Positions 28,112 through 37,922 of a stretch of 64,000 nt of DNA are shown piece after piece. How positions within the stretch are numbered: position 1 is the stretch's first letter; each line of letters begins with the position of its first letter. Source of the DNA: Bacteroidaceae bacterium (GTDB taxonomy: Bacteria; Bacteroidota; Bacteroidia; Bacteroidales; Bacteroidaceae). A model generated the notes under the pieces. That model was not told where the DNA came from and ran no database searches. It worked only from the letters and a program-made list of their open reading frames with translations. The DNA lies in the NCBI GenBank assembly GCA_017650105.1, contig JAGCFO010000009.1, positions 1 through 64,000 on the forward strand. Direction: 5' to 3'. A program made the translations under genes and the position numbers.

Positions 28112-31100
28112 TTATCGTACCCTCACCTTTCGGTTGCCAACTATATAAATACCTTCGGGAAGAGGAGGAAGATGGAGCAATCCCTTGCTTACTGTGGCTA
28201 CACCAATCTTTCTACCCGAAACATCGAAAACGGGCAACTGCCCGTCTTCTGCATTGAAGAAGACAGGCTGAATGCCATCAGGAGAAGGGGTGTCGGAACC
28301 GAAAAGATTCAGCTGGCAGACGCTTGCTGTGCCGCTTCCGCTTTGCGTGGGGCTATCGAGCTGAAGGCGAAAACGCTTGGAAGTGACTGGCTTGATGCCG
28401 CGAAGCAAATGATTCTCGGTGTTTCCCGTTACTTTGTCGCAGTCAACAAAGCGTTTCGTCTCAGCATCATAGTACTGAAGCGTGAAAGCAGAGGCTATCT
28501 TGCTGTCTCCATCAATGCCGGCAAAAAGAATTTCCCATTGACATACACTTACATCTTCATCAAAGGTATAGAGGAGCCATTTGCCTCCACTCTTTGAATC
28601 ACTCCACTTAGTGTAAGAATTAAAATCGGCAGCATACTTCGGCAATTCGTCGGAACTGGAATATCCCGAAGCCGTTACAGACGTCGGGACTAAACGTTGC
28701 CCACACAACGCAACATCAACGGGAACTTCCTTTGCGGTAGGGAAAAGGATGTCGGGAGAGATGAGAGGCGTAAGCGGATCAAAGGAATTGTCTACCTGAG
28801 TGAGAGCAACGATAAAGGTGCGTTGCTGTACGGGAAGAGTGATAGTCTTGCAACTGGAAGGCAGGCAAACCTTGTAGTGGAAGAGATACATAAAGTCGTA
28901 TGCCACATCCTTTCTTCCGCTGCCTTCATGACTATGAGTAGCCGTGAAAGCAATGTTTCCAGAGCGAAACACGGAAGTTGAATAGAAACTTCCCCAATCT
29001 GCAATATTACCTTTGACATAGTCGACCGAAAACTTGCATTCTGCCCCATCGTCGGTTTGAAGAGTTAGCTCCTCTCCCTCTGGGAGAATGCTAAAGGCAA
29101 GCAGATGGAGGGTAATGCTATCAGAAGTCTGAACGGAAGAATCCGTGCCAGGCAAAGCTATTTCCTGCCCTTTGCATTGCACTACATTCTTCTTCCCTGC
29201 CGTACGAGGACCAATCAGGAACGGCACTCCCTCGGCAATAAGGGTATCAGGAAGCAGTTCTCCCGGAAAGAGGCTTCCCAACGTGGAAAGTCCGTCGGAA
29301 CGATTAGCATTGAGGCTCATCATGTCGGCATTATAGGTAAGGGCGATAGGATGAACAAAAGACGTATCAATCCTTGTTGGTACGTCCGCAGCACCATCAG
29401 GAGTCGCAAGACGGAAGGCAAACGTCTTGATGCCAAAGGCACCGATACTAAACGAAAGTGTACGTCCCGAGAAAGAGGCATCGCCGATGGTCTCCTCCAA
29501 GCCGTTTGTTTCTTCAGCAAAAAGAATAGCAGCGGGGAAAGTAACGGAGACGCTATCCTGCGCATTTCCTGAAAGTTCATGGAAACGGATGATGAAAAGA
29601 TCTGTATCTTCTGCCTGTTTCATAGCACGAACAGCCACGCAGGGATTATCTGCCTGAGCGAAACTGAAACTCTTACCCAAAGGCCCCTCATGAGGTGTAG
29701 CGATAAAGGCAACAAGTGGCTGATTCAGACAATCGCTCTGCCACTGGGTTGCCTCCCCTACCTGCCCTGCGTGGCTGAAGAGAGAGAACATATAACGCTG
29801 CAAGCCCAAATCCTGATTGCCTTGATAGGGATAACTGGTTCCCACTTCGGGAGTATAGACAATACTCATACGCAGTCGCCCGTTGGAAGGCTTGTCCCAG
29901 CCGTATTTGCAATCGTTGAGAATGGAGATGCCGTAACGCCCATCAGAAGACGTCTGATCAGCCCACTGATGCCCGCAATACTCATAGTAAGATTCCGTAC
30001 TCAACCCTCTTGACAGAAATCCCAGCGAGTTATCGTAGACAGCTTTCGTATTAGAACATCTAAGATTTGCTTCCAATTTAAGAAGATATCCCCGACTCTG
30101 CCAATAAACTTCGTTCCAGACATCCACGCGCTCAGAAGGCCCGCTGCTAGTCAGACGTATGTATTGCACAAAAGTTGAACCCAAGCGAGTACGTTCAACG
30201 CGGAAAGACTTGCGCAGGGGACCATCTTCTGCTATGGAAATAGAAAGGTTTCCATCGGAGTTGTTCACATACGTGCTGTTTCCCGTTGTTGAGGAATAAG
30301 GAATTTCCCATGCAGGCCAATCAGTAGACTTACAGGAAAGGAGCGCCAAACGCAAGTTGGCACTAAGCAATTCGCGGGAAAGAGTCTTGTCATAAAGGCT
30401 TTTGATATCACCTGTAGATGCATCGACAGTAACGCGATACTTAGCATTTTCCATCATATTACCCTCGATGCTAAAATCTTCAGATTTGAGAGAGCATTCG
30501 GCATCCTTTTCAAGACTATAAACAGCATAACCCATCGAAGGAACACGTGCAGCAAAGATGAAATGTTGGCACCCTTCAGCATAGCGAATAAGCTGAGCAG
30601 GCACTTCGTTGCCCGAAGCATCAGTAACACGAACACCGCTCCAAGCCTCGCTCGATGGAATCTCACACTCCAAGATATCCTCTCGTTCGATAGAAAGAGG
30701 ATTGTACACAACAACGGGGATATTCTCAACCCTAGTATCCAACTGTTGCGCAACAGCAGCAACAGAGTTCTGCTCGATGCGTTGGAAATCCATCAGCGAC
30801 ATCACTTCATCGTTGCGGCTATACCCATAGGCTCGAGGAATGCTAGTGCCCGTCAAATCATCGTGGAACTGATGCCAAATGACACGTTGCCAGGCTGTAG
30901 TGAGTGTTTCACGAGGATAGGTGAAGTTGCCCAGCCAGGCTGCTGTCACTGAGGAGCGCTCAGCAGCATCGCCTGTCAACTCGTTACGCCTATTCCAGTA
31001 TTTCATCATCGTCTGACTTGTGTAGCATCCCACCCCGTGCGTCTTCATCGGCAGTTCATGATCCACTACTTTGTATTGCCCTTTGTCGTTGTCAGCCATA

Positions 31101-32560
31101 TATTCGAAAGCCTCGGTAGGCGAAACGAGGTGCACTTTCACGGGTCCCTCGCTGGTAACACTTCTCTCAAGCCAAGAAACCTCCGTTTCGCCCAACGCTC
31201 CTCCTGTATCTCCCGTTCCTGTGTAGCGGAACGCCGCGCAAAGGCCATAGCTATCCTTATTATATTTAATATCGCTTAGCAAGTCGGTGTTGTAGGCGAG
31301 ATTCTCTTTCCACTTCTTAGTGTAATCACCCATCTTGAGGATACAATATATTTCGCTGCCGTCAACCCCACGCCATTTGCCAAAGGTAGGCAAGTCGTCG
31401 AAGGGATAAGCCGAACCCCAAGTGAGTTTCTGCGTATGAAAGCCTAAGAAACCGCAATGTGCAGCTATGCTGGGCAACGAGGAAGGAAAACCAAAACAAT
31501 CGGGCAACATGATGTCAAGCCCTCCCTTCACACCGAACTCACGCTTGTAAAACGTCTGCCCATATAGAAGGTTTCGGAGCAACGATTCTGCACTTGAAAT
31601 CATCACCTCGTTAGCGTCCCAACCTCCTCCTGCCAGATTCCAGCGCTTGTCGGCGACATATTGTTTCAGCCGTTCATATTGCGAAGGGTAGTACTCCTTC
31701 ATCCATTGATACTTTTGAGCACCTTCGAAATTGAAGCGAAAGTGAGGGTATTTATCCAGTCGGGCAAAATTGTCGGTCAACGTTTTAGATATGTGCCGCT
31801 CAATTGTCTCCTTCACGTCCCAATTCCACTGGGTATCCATATGAGCGTCTGTAACCAAAAAGAGCGGAACTGCATCATCGAAGGTATATCCTGTAGCAGC
31901 TGTGACAGCAAAGATACTGCTGTAAGAAGAGTTGCTGTCATCCACCTGACAGGATAAACTCTGAAGTTTCTTCTTGCTGTTTACGGGCAAGATAGCTTCG
32001 AAAAGGCCGAACTCAAGACGGCTATCATAGCTGCCTGAATTCTTGCTTACTCTTCCCAGTTTCCACAAAGCACTCTTCTCCTGCCCTCCGAACCAGTCGT
32101 GAAAACTGATGACAGAAGTCTCAGAACTACCGTCGGTATAGTTTACGGTAGCAGTAATGTCTTTTTTCCCGTTTGCCGACATACCAAGAACGAAAAGGAA
32201 TTCAGCCTGTATCTTTTCGCCAAAAGTCAGCTTCCCACTCTTATACTTTGAAGATGCTGTAGTCAGCAACAAGACGTTAGCTTCATCGAAAGCAGCCAGC
32301 TTGTATGGAACGCCGAATGTCGATGAAGTGAATTCCGACACCAATCCACCACTCGACCTGACATCTTTTGAATAGAAAATCCAATTGTCGTTGTCGAGTG
32401 AAACATGATTAGCGCGGGTCTCACCCTTCTGAAATATGCAATCTGCATTGAAACCGCTTAGCGTGATTGACGTGAATTCTTGCGCCGTAGAAATAAGCGA
32501 AAAACTCGTCAACAATACCGTAAGAGGGAGTAACCTATAAAAAAGACGAAGACATTTCAT
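28112..32560 (-). CDS. Secreted GH38 alpha-mannosidase, multidomain
   Basis: A 1482-residue exported enzyme with a signal peptide (LLPLTVLLTSFSLISTAQ). The N-terminal catalytic part is GH38: LFLVTDAHMDTQWNWDVKETIERH, NLAGGGWDANEVMISSAESLLRNLLYG and GGLDIMLPDCFGFPSSLPSIAAHCG, with the nucleophile Asp in PDCFGF; the GH38 C-terminal beta domains follow. Near the end is a discoidin/F5-8C-like module (AADFNSYTKWSDSKSGGKWLLYTFDE) and a last segment resembling a type IX sorting tail (VFDVSGRKIG, then GIYIVGNRKVRVR). It should remove alpha-mannosyl residues from glycans outside the cytoplasm. A consensus promoter lies directly upstream. Confidence 0.85.
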   Translation of the reverse strand: MKCLRLFYRLLPLTVLLTSFSLISTAQEFTSITLSGFNADCIFQKGETRANHVSLDNDNWIFYSKDVRSSGGLVSEFTSSTFGVPYKLAAFDEANVLLLTTASSKYKSGKLTFGEKIQAEFLFVLGMSANGKKDITATVNYTDGSSETSVISFHDWFGGQEKSALWKLGRVSKNSGSYDSRLEFGLFEAILPVNSKKKLQSLSCQVDDSNSSYSSIFAVTAATGYTFDDAVPLFLVTDAHMDTQWNWDVKETIERHISKTLTDNFARLDKYPHFRFNFEGAQKYQWMKEYYPSQYERLKQYVADKRWNLAGGGWDANEVMISSAESLLRNLLYGQTFYKREFGVKGGLDIMLPDCFGFPSSLPSIAAHCGFLGFHTQKLTWGSAYPFDDLPTFGKWRGVDGSEIYCILKMGDYTKKWKENLAYNTDLLSDIKYNKDSYGLCAAFRYTGTGDTGGALGETEVSWLERSVTSEGPVKVHLVSPTEAFEYMADNDKGQYKVVDHELPMKTHGVGCYTSQTMMKYWNRRNELTGDAAERSSVTAAWLGNFTYPRETLTTAWQRVIWHQFHDDLTGTSIPRAYGYSRNDEVMSLMDFQRIEQNSVAAVAQQLDTRVENIPVVVYNPLSIEREDILECEIPSSEAWSGVRVTDASGNEVPAQLIRYAEGCQHFIFAARVPSMGYAVYSLEKDAECSLKSEDFSIEGNMMENAKYRVTVDASTGDIKSLYDKTLSRELLSANLRLALLSCKSTDWPAWEIPYSSTTGNSTYVNNSDGNLSISIAEDGPLRKSFRVERTRLGSTFVQYIRLTSSGPSERVDVWNEVYWQSRGYLLKLEANLRCSNTKAVYDNSLGFLSRGLSTESYYEYCGHQWADQTSSDGRYGISILNDCKYGWDKPSNGRLRMSIVYTPEVGTSYPYQGNQDLGLQRYMFSLFSHAGQVGEATQWQSDCLNQPLVAFIATPHEGPLGKSFSFAQADNPCVAVRAMKQAEDTDLFIIRFHELSGNAQDSVSVTFPAAILFAEETNGLEETIGDASFSGRTLSFSIGAFGIKTFAFRLATPDGAADVPTRIDTSFVHPIALTYNADMMSLNANRSDGLSTLGSLFPGELLPDTLIAEGVPFLIGPRTAGKKNVVQCKGQEIALPGTDSSVQTSDSITLHLLAFSILPEGEELTLQTDDGAECKFSVDYVKGNIADWGSFYSTSVFRSGNIAFTATHSHEGSGRKDVAYDFMYLFHYKVCLPSSCKTITLPVQQRTFIVALTQVDNSFDPLTPLISPDILFPTAKEVPVDVALCGQRLVPTSVTASGYSSSDELPKYAADFNSYTKWSDSKSGGKWLLYTFDEDVSVCQWEILFAGIDGDSKIASAFTLQYYDAETKRFVDCDKVTGNTENHLLRGIKPVTSKRFRLQLDSPTQSGSGTASVCQLNLFGSDTPSPDGIQPVFFNAEDGQLPVFDVSGRKIGVATVSKGLLHLPPLPEGIYIVGNRKVRVR

Positions 32561-32582
32561 AGAACTGTTTTTTTCTTGATTA

Positions 32583-32613
32583 CAAAATTACATATACTTT
32601 CCGCTTTTCCAAA
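32583..32613 (-). promoter_or_regulatory. Promoter of the GH38 gene
   Basis: On the - strand TTTG (32613-32610), 19-bp spacer, TAATTTTG (32590-32583): perfect consensus, about 16 bases of leader before the ATG at 32560. The rest of the 394-base gap to 32955 is A/T-rich; no second promoter is clear for the + gene. Confidence 0.7.
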
Positions 32614-32954
32614 TCCTCCGTTTCTTTTTTTCCTTCTCCACGCGAAATAACAATAAGGAAAAAGGAATTTCGGCACTTTGAATATCGTTCTAACTCCCTT
32701 TCGGTAAACAACATACCCAACAACGCACCACATTAACTCAAATGAGAGAAAAAAGGCGATAGGCGACATAATTTTCTCCTTCTTAAAACGTAATAAAATA
32801 AAACGGAAAAATACGCACTTTCTATTTAAACCTTTTGCAACAAATCGCGTCTATAAGATAGGCAGAACGGGAAATAATGTTCCATTTTTCCTCAAAAAAC
32901 TATTGGAACCTCTTGTGCCTCCCTTAACATCCAAAGAAAACATACCTTCAGGTA

Positions 32955-35900
32955 ATGAAAAAACGGCTATTCACACTCCTATGGGGCTTAACAATCGCTT
33001 TGGCAGCGATGGCCCAGACGTATACCGTCAACATTCATGGCTATGTACAAGACTACGAAACGAATGAAATGATTCCTGCTGCAACCGTTCAGTGGCTGCA
33101 CGCAGGCGACAGTACTTTCGTGGGCGGAACGACTACACAGATGAACGGCTCCTTCGAGATACGCAAGAAGGTTCCCGTTGGTAAATATATCCTCCGCGTT
33201 TCTTTCATGGGCTACGGCGCAGAGGATAAAACCTTCACCATTGACAAAAAATCAGGCAATGTCAAGCTCGACACTATCCGGTTGAAAAGCGATGCCATTA
33301 TGCTGAAAGAAGCCATCATCGAGGCTCAGCGAGCAGAAATGCAGATTGTTGAAGACACCGTGATGATCAATGCCGATGCTCTCCGTGTACCCGAGGGTTC
33401 AATGCTTGAAGAACTGCTACGCAAAGTGCCGGGCATAGACATCAGCGACGACGGTGTCATCAAGATGAACGGGCGCACCATCGACCGTCTGCTGGTAGGA
33501 GGAGAGGAATTCTTTGGAAACAACCGAGAAATCGCCACCAAAAACCTTCCTGCAAACATTGTGAAGAGGGTGAAAAACTACGAACGCAAAAGCGAGTTGT
33601 CGCGTGAGACAGGTATCGACGACGGAGAAGAGGAGTTCGTACTTGACCTTGAGATAAAGAAGAACATGATGCAGATGTGGGTTGGTAATTTTGATGCCGG
33701 ATACGGACAGCCTCTTCGTAAAACTGATTTTGTGAGGGAACTGGGCATCAACGACCTCTACACCGTTAACGTAAACCTCAACCGCTTTGAGAGCCTGCAG
33801 CAATACACCGCCTATGCCAGCGTAGGAAACGCCGGAGGAGGAAGCATTGGACGAGGCAGAGGAGGCGGGGGAGCCGGACTGACTAACAGACTGAACGGAG
33901 GCTTCAACATGGCCAAGAATTTCGGTGAGAAATGGCAGCAGAACCAGTATCAATACAGGGTGGGCGGAAACCTCAACTTCGGAATGAGCAACACAAACTC
34001 TCAGTCAAAGTCATCGAGCGAAACGTATCTGCAAAACGGAACCAGTTCCTTCTCGAATCGCTGGAACCAGAATTTCAACGAAAACAAGAACGTGAGCGGT
34101 GACTTCCAGTTTGAATGGAGGCCCGACACACTTTGGAGCATCATCTTCAGACCTAACTTCAGCTATAGCACAGGAGGAAGCACCTCGACGTCCCGTTCGG
34201 CAACGTTTAACCAAGATCCTGAGAAAACCATCGCCAACCTCTATCCCGAAAGCGACTATTCTCCCCTTGACTCTGCATGGACCGATTTCCAGAACAATAG
34301 CCGTATTAACTACGGTAGCTCGGCAAACTACAACGATAACGGAAATTCCAACTTCAGCGCATCGCTGCAGATTGTCAAGAAGTTCCACAAGCAGGGGCGC
34401 AACCTGACTTTCCGCGGCAACGGCAGCTACTCTAAAAGCAACGGCACCTCGCGCTCCACATCGTTCACACGCTTCTATCAGCGCAACGACAGTACCTCCA
34501 CTATCAACCGTATCAACTACAATCCTTCGAGCTCGCACAACATCAACGGGCGTCTGGTGTGGAGCGAGCCTATTGCGCTGGCAACGTATCTGCAATTCAG
34601 CTATCAGGCGAACTACCGTTACCGCAATAGCGACAGAAACACCTATGACTTGCCTTCGACCTGGTCTCCTAATTTGGACGCACCCGAATGGCTGTGGGAA
34701 GAGGAAGCATACAATGCCTACCGAAGCGAGCGCCTGAGCCGATTCAGCAAGGACGAGCAGTTCAATCGCGACTTGAGCATCTCAATGCGGCGAATCACCG
34801 ACTACTATAACCTGAACGTGGGTGTTTCGCTTCAGCCGCAGACGCGCCACATGGAGCAAATTTACCTGAACACGCCCATCGACACCACTCGTACCGTGTT
34901 CAACTGGACTCCTACCCTCAACTTCCGCTACCGCTGGGACAAGCAGACATCACTCAACGTGAACTATCGCGGAAGGAGCCAGGAACCCGAGCTGACACAG
35001 TTGATAGAGGTAGTGGATGACTCGAACCCCATGAACATAAGCACAGGTAATGCCGGACTGAAACCCACGTTCAACAACAACCTGCGCATCGAATATCGCC
35101 ACTCTAATCCCGAACGACTGAGCAGCCTCAACCTGGGTGTGAATGGAGGCAACACGCTGAACAACATCGTCAACCAGACAACCTACAACGAGGAAACAGG
35201 TGGACGTATCACACGCCCCACGAACCTCGACGGATTCTGGAGCACATGGAACGCAAATGCAAACGTGAACTACAATACGGCTCTGACCAATCAAAGGTTT
35301 ACTATCGGAACAGGTACTTACTTCGGTTATAATCACCACGAGAGCTACCTGCGAACGGGAGCTCTGACGTCAGAAAACACCGAATACCCGCTTGCTACCA
35401 CTCACAGCTACAATGCTAACCAAAACATGTGGGCAAGCTACAAAAATGACTGGATGGACATACGTCTGAGCGGTAACGTGAGCTACAACTACGCCATCAA
35501 CGAGATGCAGCCCGATCAGAAGCAGAACACTTGGCAATACTCCTACGGGCCTTCGTTCAACTTCAACATCCCCTGGCAGGAAATCAAAATCTCTACAAAC
35601 CTCAATATGAACAGCCGTAGAGGATATAGCAGCGCTGAATTCAACACCGACGAGTTGCTTTGGAACGGGCAGATTTCAAAAAGCTTCCTTCCACAGAACG
35701 CGGCAACCGTCAGCGTGCAGTTCTACGACATTCTGGGACAGTTGAGCAACGTGTCGCGTAACGTAACGGCAACAGGACACAGCGATTCGTACAACAACAG
35801 CATCAACAGCTACTTCCTCGTGCACTTTATCTACCACCTGAACCTCTTCGGTGATAAGGAAACACGCCGAGAAATGCGTATGAACCGCCCATCAGGAGCG

Positions 35901-36002
35901 GAAGGCGAAGGCTTCAGAGGAAGAGGAGGCTTTGGTGGTGGAGGCTTCGGCGGAGGAGGCGGAGGAGGCTTCGGCGGATACGGCGGAGGAAGACAATTCT
36001 AA
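32955..36002 (+). CDS. Outer-membrane beta-barrel protein, TonB-receptor-like, with Gly-rich tail
   Basis: A 1015-residue protein with a signal peptide (LFTLLWGLTIALAAMAQ), an N-terminal carboxypeptidase-regulatory-like fold (VNIHGYVQDYETNEMIPAATVQWLHAGDST, residues 24-110), a plug-like region (VPEGSMLEELLRKVPGIDISDDGVIKMNGRTIDRLLVGGEEFFGNN) and a long Asn/Tyr-rich barrel as in the outer-membrane beta-barrel family 3. The barrel does not end in the usual terminal Phe strand but in a Gly/Phe tail (about 25 residues, GGFGGGG repeats). No SusD-like partner is adjacent, so it is not a typical Sus pair; substrate unknown. Confidence 0.8.
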   Translation: MKKRLFTLLWGLTIALAAMAQTYTVNIHGYVQDYETNEMIPAATVQWLHAGDSTFVGGTTTQMNGSFEIRKKVPVGKYILRVSFMGYGAEDKTFTIDKKSGNVKLDTIRLKSDAIMLKEAIIEAQRAEMQIVEDTVMINADALRVPEGSMLEELLRKVPGIDISDDGVIKMNGRTIDRLLVGGEEFFGNNREIATKNLPANIVKRVKNYERKSELSRETGIDDGEEEFVLDLEIKKNMMQMWVGNFDAGYGQPLRKTDFVRELGINDLYTVNVNLNRFESLQQYTAYASVGNAGGGSIGRGRGGGGAGLTNRLNGGFNMAKNFGEKWQQNQYQYRVGGNLNFGMSNTNSQSKSSSETYLQNGTSSFSNRWNQNFNENKNVSGDFQFEWRPDTLWSIIFRPNFSYSTGGSTSTSRSATFNQDPEKTIANLYPESDYSPLDSAWTDFQNNSRINYGSSANYNDNGNSNFSASLQIVKKFHKQGRNLTFRGNGSYSKSNGTSRSTSFTRFYQRNDSTSTINRINYNPSSSHNINGRLVWSEPIALATYLQFSYQANYRYRNSDRNTYDLPSTWSPNLDAPEWLWEEEAYNAYRSERLSRFSKDEQFNRDLSISMRRITDYYNLNVGVSLQPQTRHMEQIYLNTPIDTTRTVFNWTPTLNFRYRWDKQTSLNVNYRGRSQEPELTQLIEVVDDSNPMNISTGNAGLKPTFNNNLRIEYRHSNPERLSSLNLGVNGGNTLNNIVNQTTYNEETGGRITRPTNLDGFWSTWNANANVNYNTALTNQRFTIGTGTYFGYNHHESYLRTGALTSENTEYPLATTHSYNANQNMWASYKNDWMDIRLSGNVSYNYAINEMQPDQKQNTWQYSYGPSFNFNIPWQEIKISTNLNMNSRRGYSSAEFNTDELLWNGQISKSFLPQNAATVSVQFYDILGQLSNVSRNVTATGHSDSYNNSINSYFLVHFIYHLNLFGDKETRREMRMNRPSGAEGEGFRGRGGFGGGGFGGGGGGGFGGYGGGRQF

Positions 36003-36073
36003 ATTATTCCTTCTTCTCCCCGCCATATCGAGAAGGGAAAAAAATTTATGTAGAAAGAATAATTCCAAAAGAA

Positions 36074-36100
36074 GAAGCCCGCAGTTGTGCTGCGGGCTTC
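36074..36100. terminator. Bidirectional terminator hairpin
   Basis: A perfect 11-bp stem (GAAGCCCGCAG with CTGCGGGCTTC), loop TTGTG, between the convergent barrel protein and rsmD genes. Confidence 0.85.
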
Positions 36101-36118
36101 TAGTCTGAATTTCAAGTT

Positions 36119-36652
36119 TTATTGGAAGAAGCTGAAATGAACGCTGCCGTATTCCCTCTCCTGAAAGAAGCGGGGATGCTCAGCAAAAGAATGATCGGCT
36201 CCGTGCTCCAAAACGAAGACTCCTTCTTCTTTGAGCAGATTATTCGAGAAAATCAGTTCGGGCAAATCGGCAAGATTTTCCAAAGCATAGGGAGGATCGG
36301 CAAAGATGAAGTCAAACTGCTGAGTGCAACGCTTGATATAAGCAAACACATCCGCCTTCAGTGGGAACCAAGCATCATCGCCCAGTTCCTTCTTTACCTT
36401 CTGGATAAAAGCATAGTGAGCATAGTCCTTCTCTACCGACACCACCTTCTGGCAGCCACGCGACAGAAGCTCAACGCTGATGCTCCCCGTTCCTGCAAAC
36501 AAATCAAGAGCACACGCGCACGATTCGAAATCGAGAAGATTGGTAAGGATATTAAATAGGTTCTCCTTCGCAAAATCAGTAGTGGGGCGCGCCTTAAACG
36601 TATGAGGCACGTCGAAGCGACGCCGCTTGTATTTTCCTCCTACAACCCTCAT
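36119..36652 (-). CDS. rsmD: 16S rRNA (guanine966-N2)-methyltransferase RsmD
   Basis: A 177-residue Rossmann methyltransferase: MRVVGGKYKRRRFDVPHTFKARPTTDFAKENLFNIL is the RsmD N-terminus, LDLFAGTGSISVELLSRG the SAM-binding loop, and FDFIFADPPYALENL the catalytic DPPY motif. It methylates G966 of 16S rRNA. Downstream in the same direction as DUF3822, as often seen in Bacteroidales. Confidence 0.93.
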   Translation of the reverse strand: MRVVGGKYKRRRFDVPHTFKARPTTDFAKENLFNILTNLLDFESCACALDLFAGTGSISVELLSRGCQKVVSVEKDYAHYAFIQKVKKELGDDAWFPLKADVFAYIKRCTQQFDFIFADPPYALENLADLPELIFSNNLLKEEGVFVLEHGADHSFAEHPRFFQEREYGSVHFSFFQ

Positions 36653-36692
36653 CTACCAAAAACAAACGTTCTCCTAAGTGATCGTATCTGTT

Positions 36693-36992
36693 TCAATCAG
36701 TTATATTCGCAACGATGTCGCCCCACTTGCTGGCACCCTCACGAATAAAACCATTCTCATCGATGTTGTAAACGATGTCGCCCCATCTCCAGGCGCCTTT
36801 TCTGACAAAACCGTCTTCGTCAACATAATAAACGATATCGCCCCATCTGCTGGCACCCTCACGGACAAAACCGTCTTCGTCGATGTTGTAAATAATATCG
36901 CCCCAATTACCTTGTCCTTCGCGAACGAAATTATCAGTAATATTGTAGAGAATTTCGTTCCACCTTCCCTGTCCTTTCCTTATATATGCCAT
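36693..36992 (-). CDS. Short tandem-repeat protein, unknown function
   Basis: A 99-residue protein made almost only of five 20-residue repeats with consensus FVREGASRWGDIVYNIDEDG. Each carries a conserved Trp-Gly-Asp and an Arg-Glu/Lys-Gly. The N-terminal copy is the most diverged. The DNA repeats have a 60-base period, so copy number may vary. No signal peptide, so it is probably cytoplasmic. The pattern suggests a small all-beta repeat fold. It lies between DUF3822 and rsmD genes, which are otherwise often adjacent. Confidence 0.65.
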   Translation of the reverse strand: MAYIRKGQGRWNEILYNITDNFVREGQGNWGDIIYNIDEDGFVREGASRWGDIVYYVDEDGFVRKGAWRWGDIVYNIDENGFIREGASKWGDIVANITD

Positions 36993-37093
36993 ATTACAAT
37001 AAAGCTTGATTGTTAATACGTTTCCGAATCACACCGCGAATATAATCTTTCTTTTCCAAACTTACAAATAAAGTCCTATTTGGGAAATCATCT

Positions 37094-37897
37094 CTAATCG
37101 TTCGAAACAAGTGTCTGCATGTCAAGAGGCAATCCCTTGATACGCGCAAGTTCCGTAGCGTGAAACTCAGAGGCAGGCTCCAGCACTTCGATATTTGCTA
37201 TAAAGCGACTTAACTCAGCCCGCAACGAGCGATTGTCAACCGACTTTCCTGCCAAAGTCAGCTTATCGTTTTCCTGCGAAAGCGATAGACTGCTCCAAAC
37301 GCCCAGCACGAAATACACAGCATCAGAAACGCTATTGACAGAGAAAACATTCTGAAACAGAAGCCTCCCCTCATCCACGAAAAGCACATCCATTTTCTTC
37401 TCATGGAAGTTGCAAACAAATCTACGCTTCGCATCAGGCGCAAGCATCCAGGTAGTGATGGGAGCAAGTGAATGAGTTATCTCCACATCCGGAAACTGTC
37501 GGGTAGCCCAACGAACGAGTGGTTTGTCGGCTGCAAAAAGCAATATGTGTTGCCCTTCAGCAACAGCAACGGAAAGCACTTCTTGCGCAGAAGTGGTAAG
37601 AGGAAAGTTCTGCACATAAAGGCTGCGGGCAGAAGCATCATCGAAACATTCGGCAGGAACAAGCGTGGCTAGAACATCAGCCAGCATCAGCTGCACCTTA
37701 CCGTAAGAATACTGCAACATATCCAGTTCCTCACAAGCGTGCTTCAGGTTTGCCGTAATAGGAAGCAGCGGGTCAACCGTGTAGGGCATGAAGGCGTATT
37801 CCTCCGCAAGCTTGGGATGATGAACCGCAAAACAAAATCCATCCGCACTCACGCGGATGGATAATGTGTATTGTGATGATTGGTTGTAGTCTACCAC
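37094..37897 (-). CDS. DUF3822 family protein
   Basis: A protein of about 267 residues (start chosen at the GTG at 37897, giving VVDYNQSSQYTLSIRVSADGFCFAVHHP; the open frame reaches a TTG at 37954 inside the upstream gene). The pattern of an actin-like/ASKHA fold (VSVAEGQHILLFAADKPLVRWATRQF, later KRRFVCNFHEKKMDVLFVDEGRLLFQN) is that of DUF3822, conserved in Bacteroidetes next to rsmD. Function unknown. Confidence 0.75.
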   Translation of the reverse strand: MVDYNQSSQYTLSIRVSADGFCFAVHHPKLAEEYAFMPYTVDPLLPITANLKHACEELDMLQYSYGKVQLMLADVLATLVPAECFDDASARSLYVQNFPLTTSAQEVLSVAVAEGQHILLFAADKPLVRWATRQFPDVEITHSLAPITTWMLAPDAKRRFVCNFHEKKMDVLFVDEGRLLFQNVFSVNSVSDAVYFVLGVWSSLSLSQENDKLTLAGKSVDNRSLRAELSRFIANIEVLEPASEFHATELARIKGLPLDMQTLVSND

Positions 37898-37922
37898 TTG
37901 TAAAAGTGAAACGTATGGGAAA

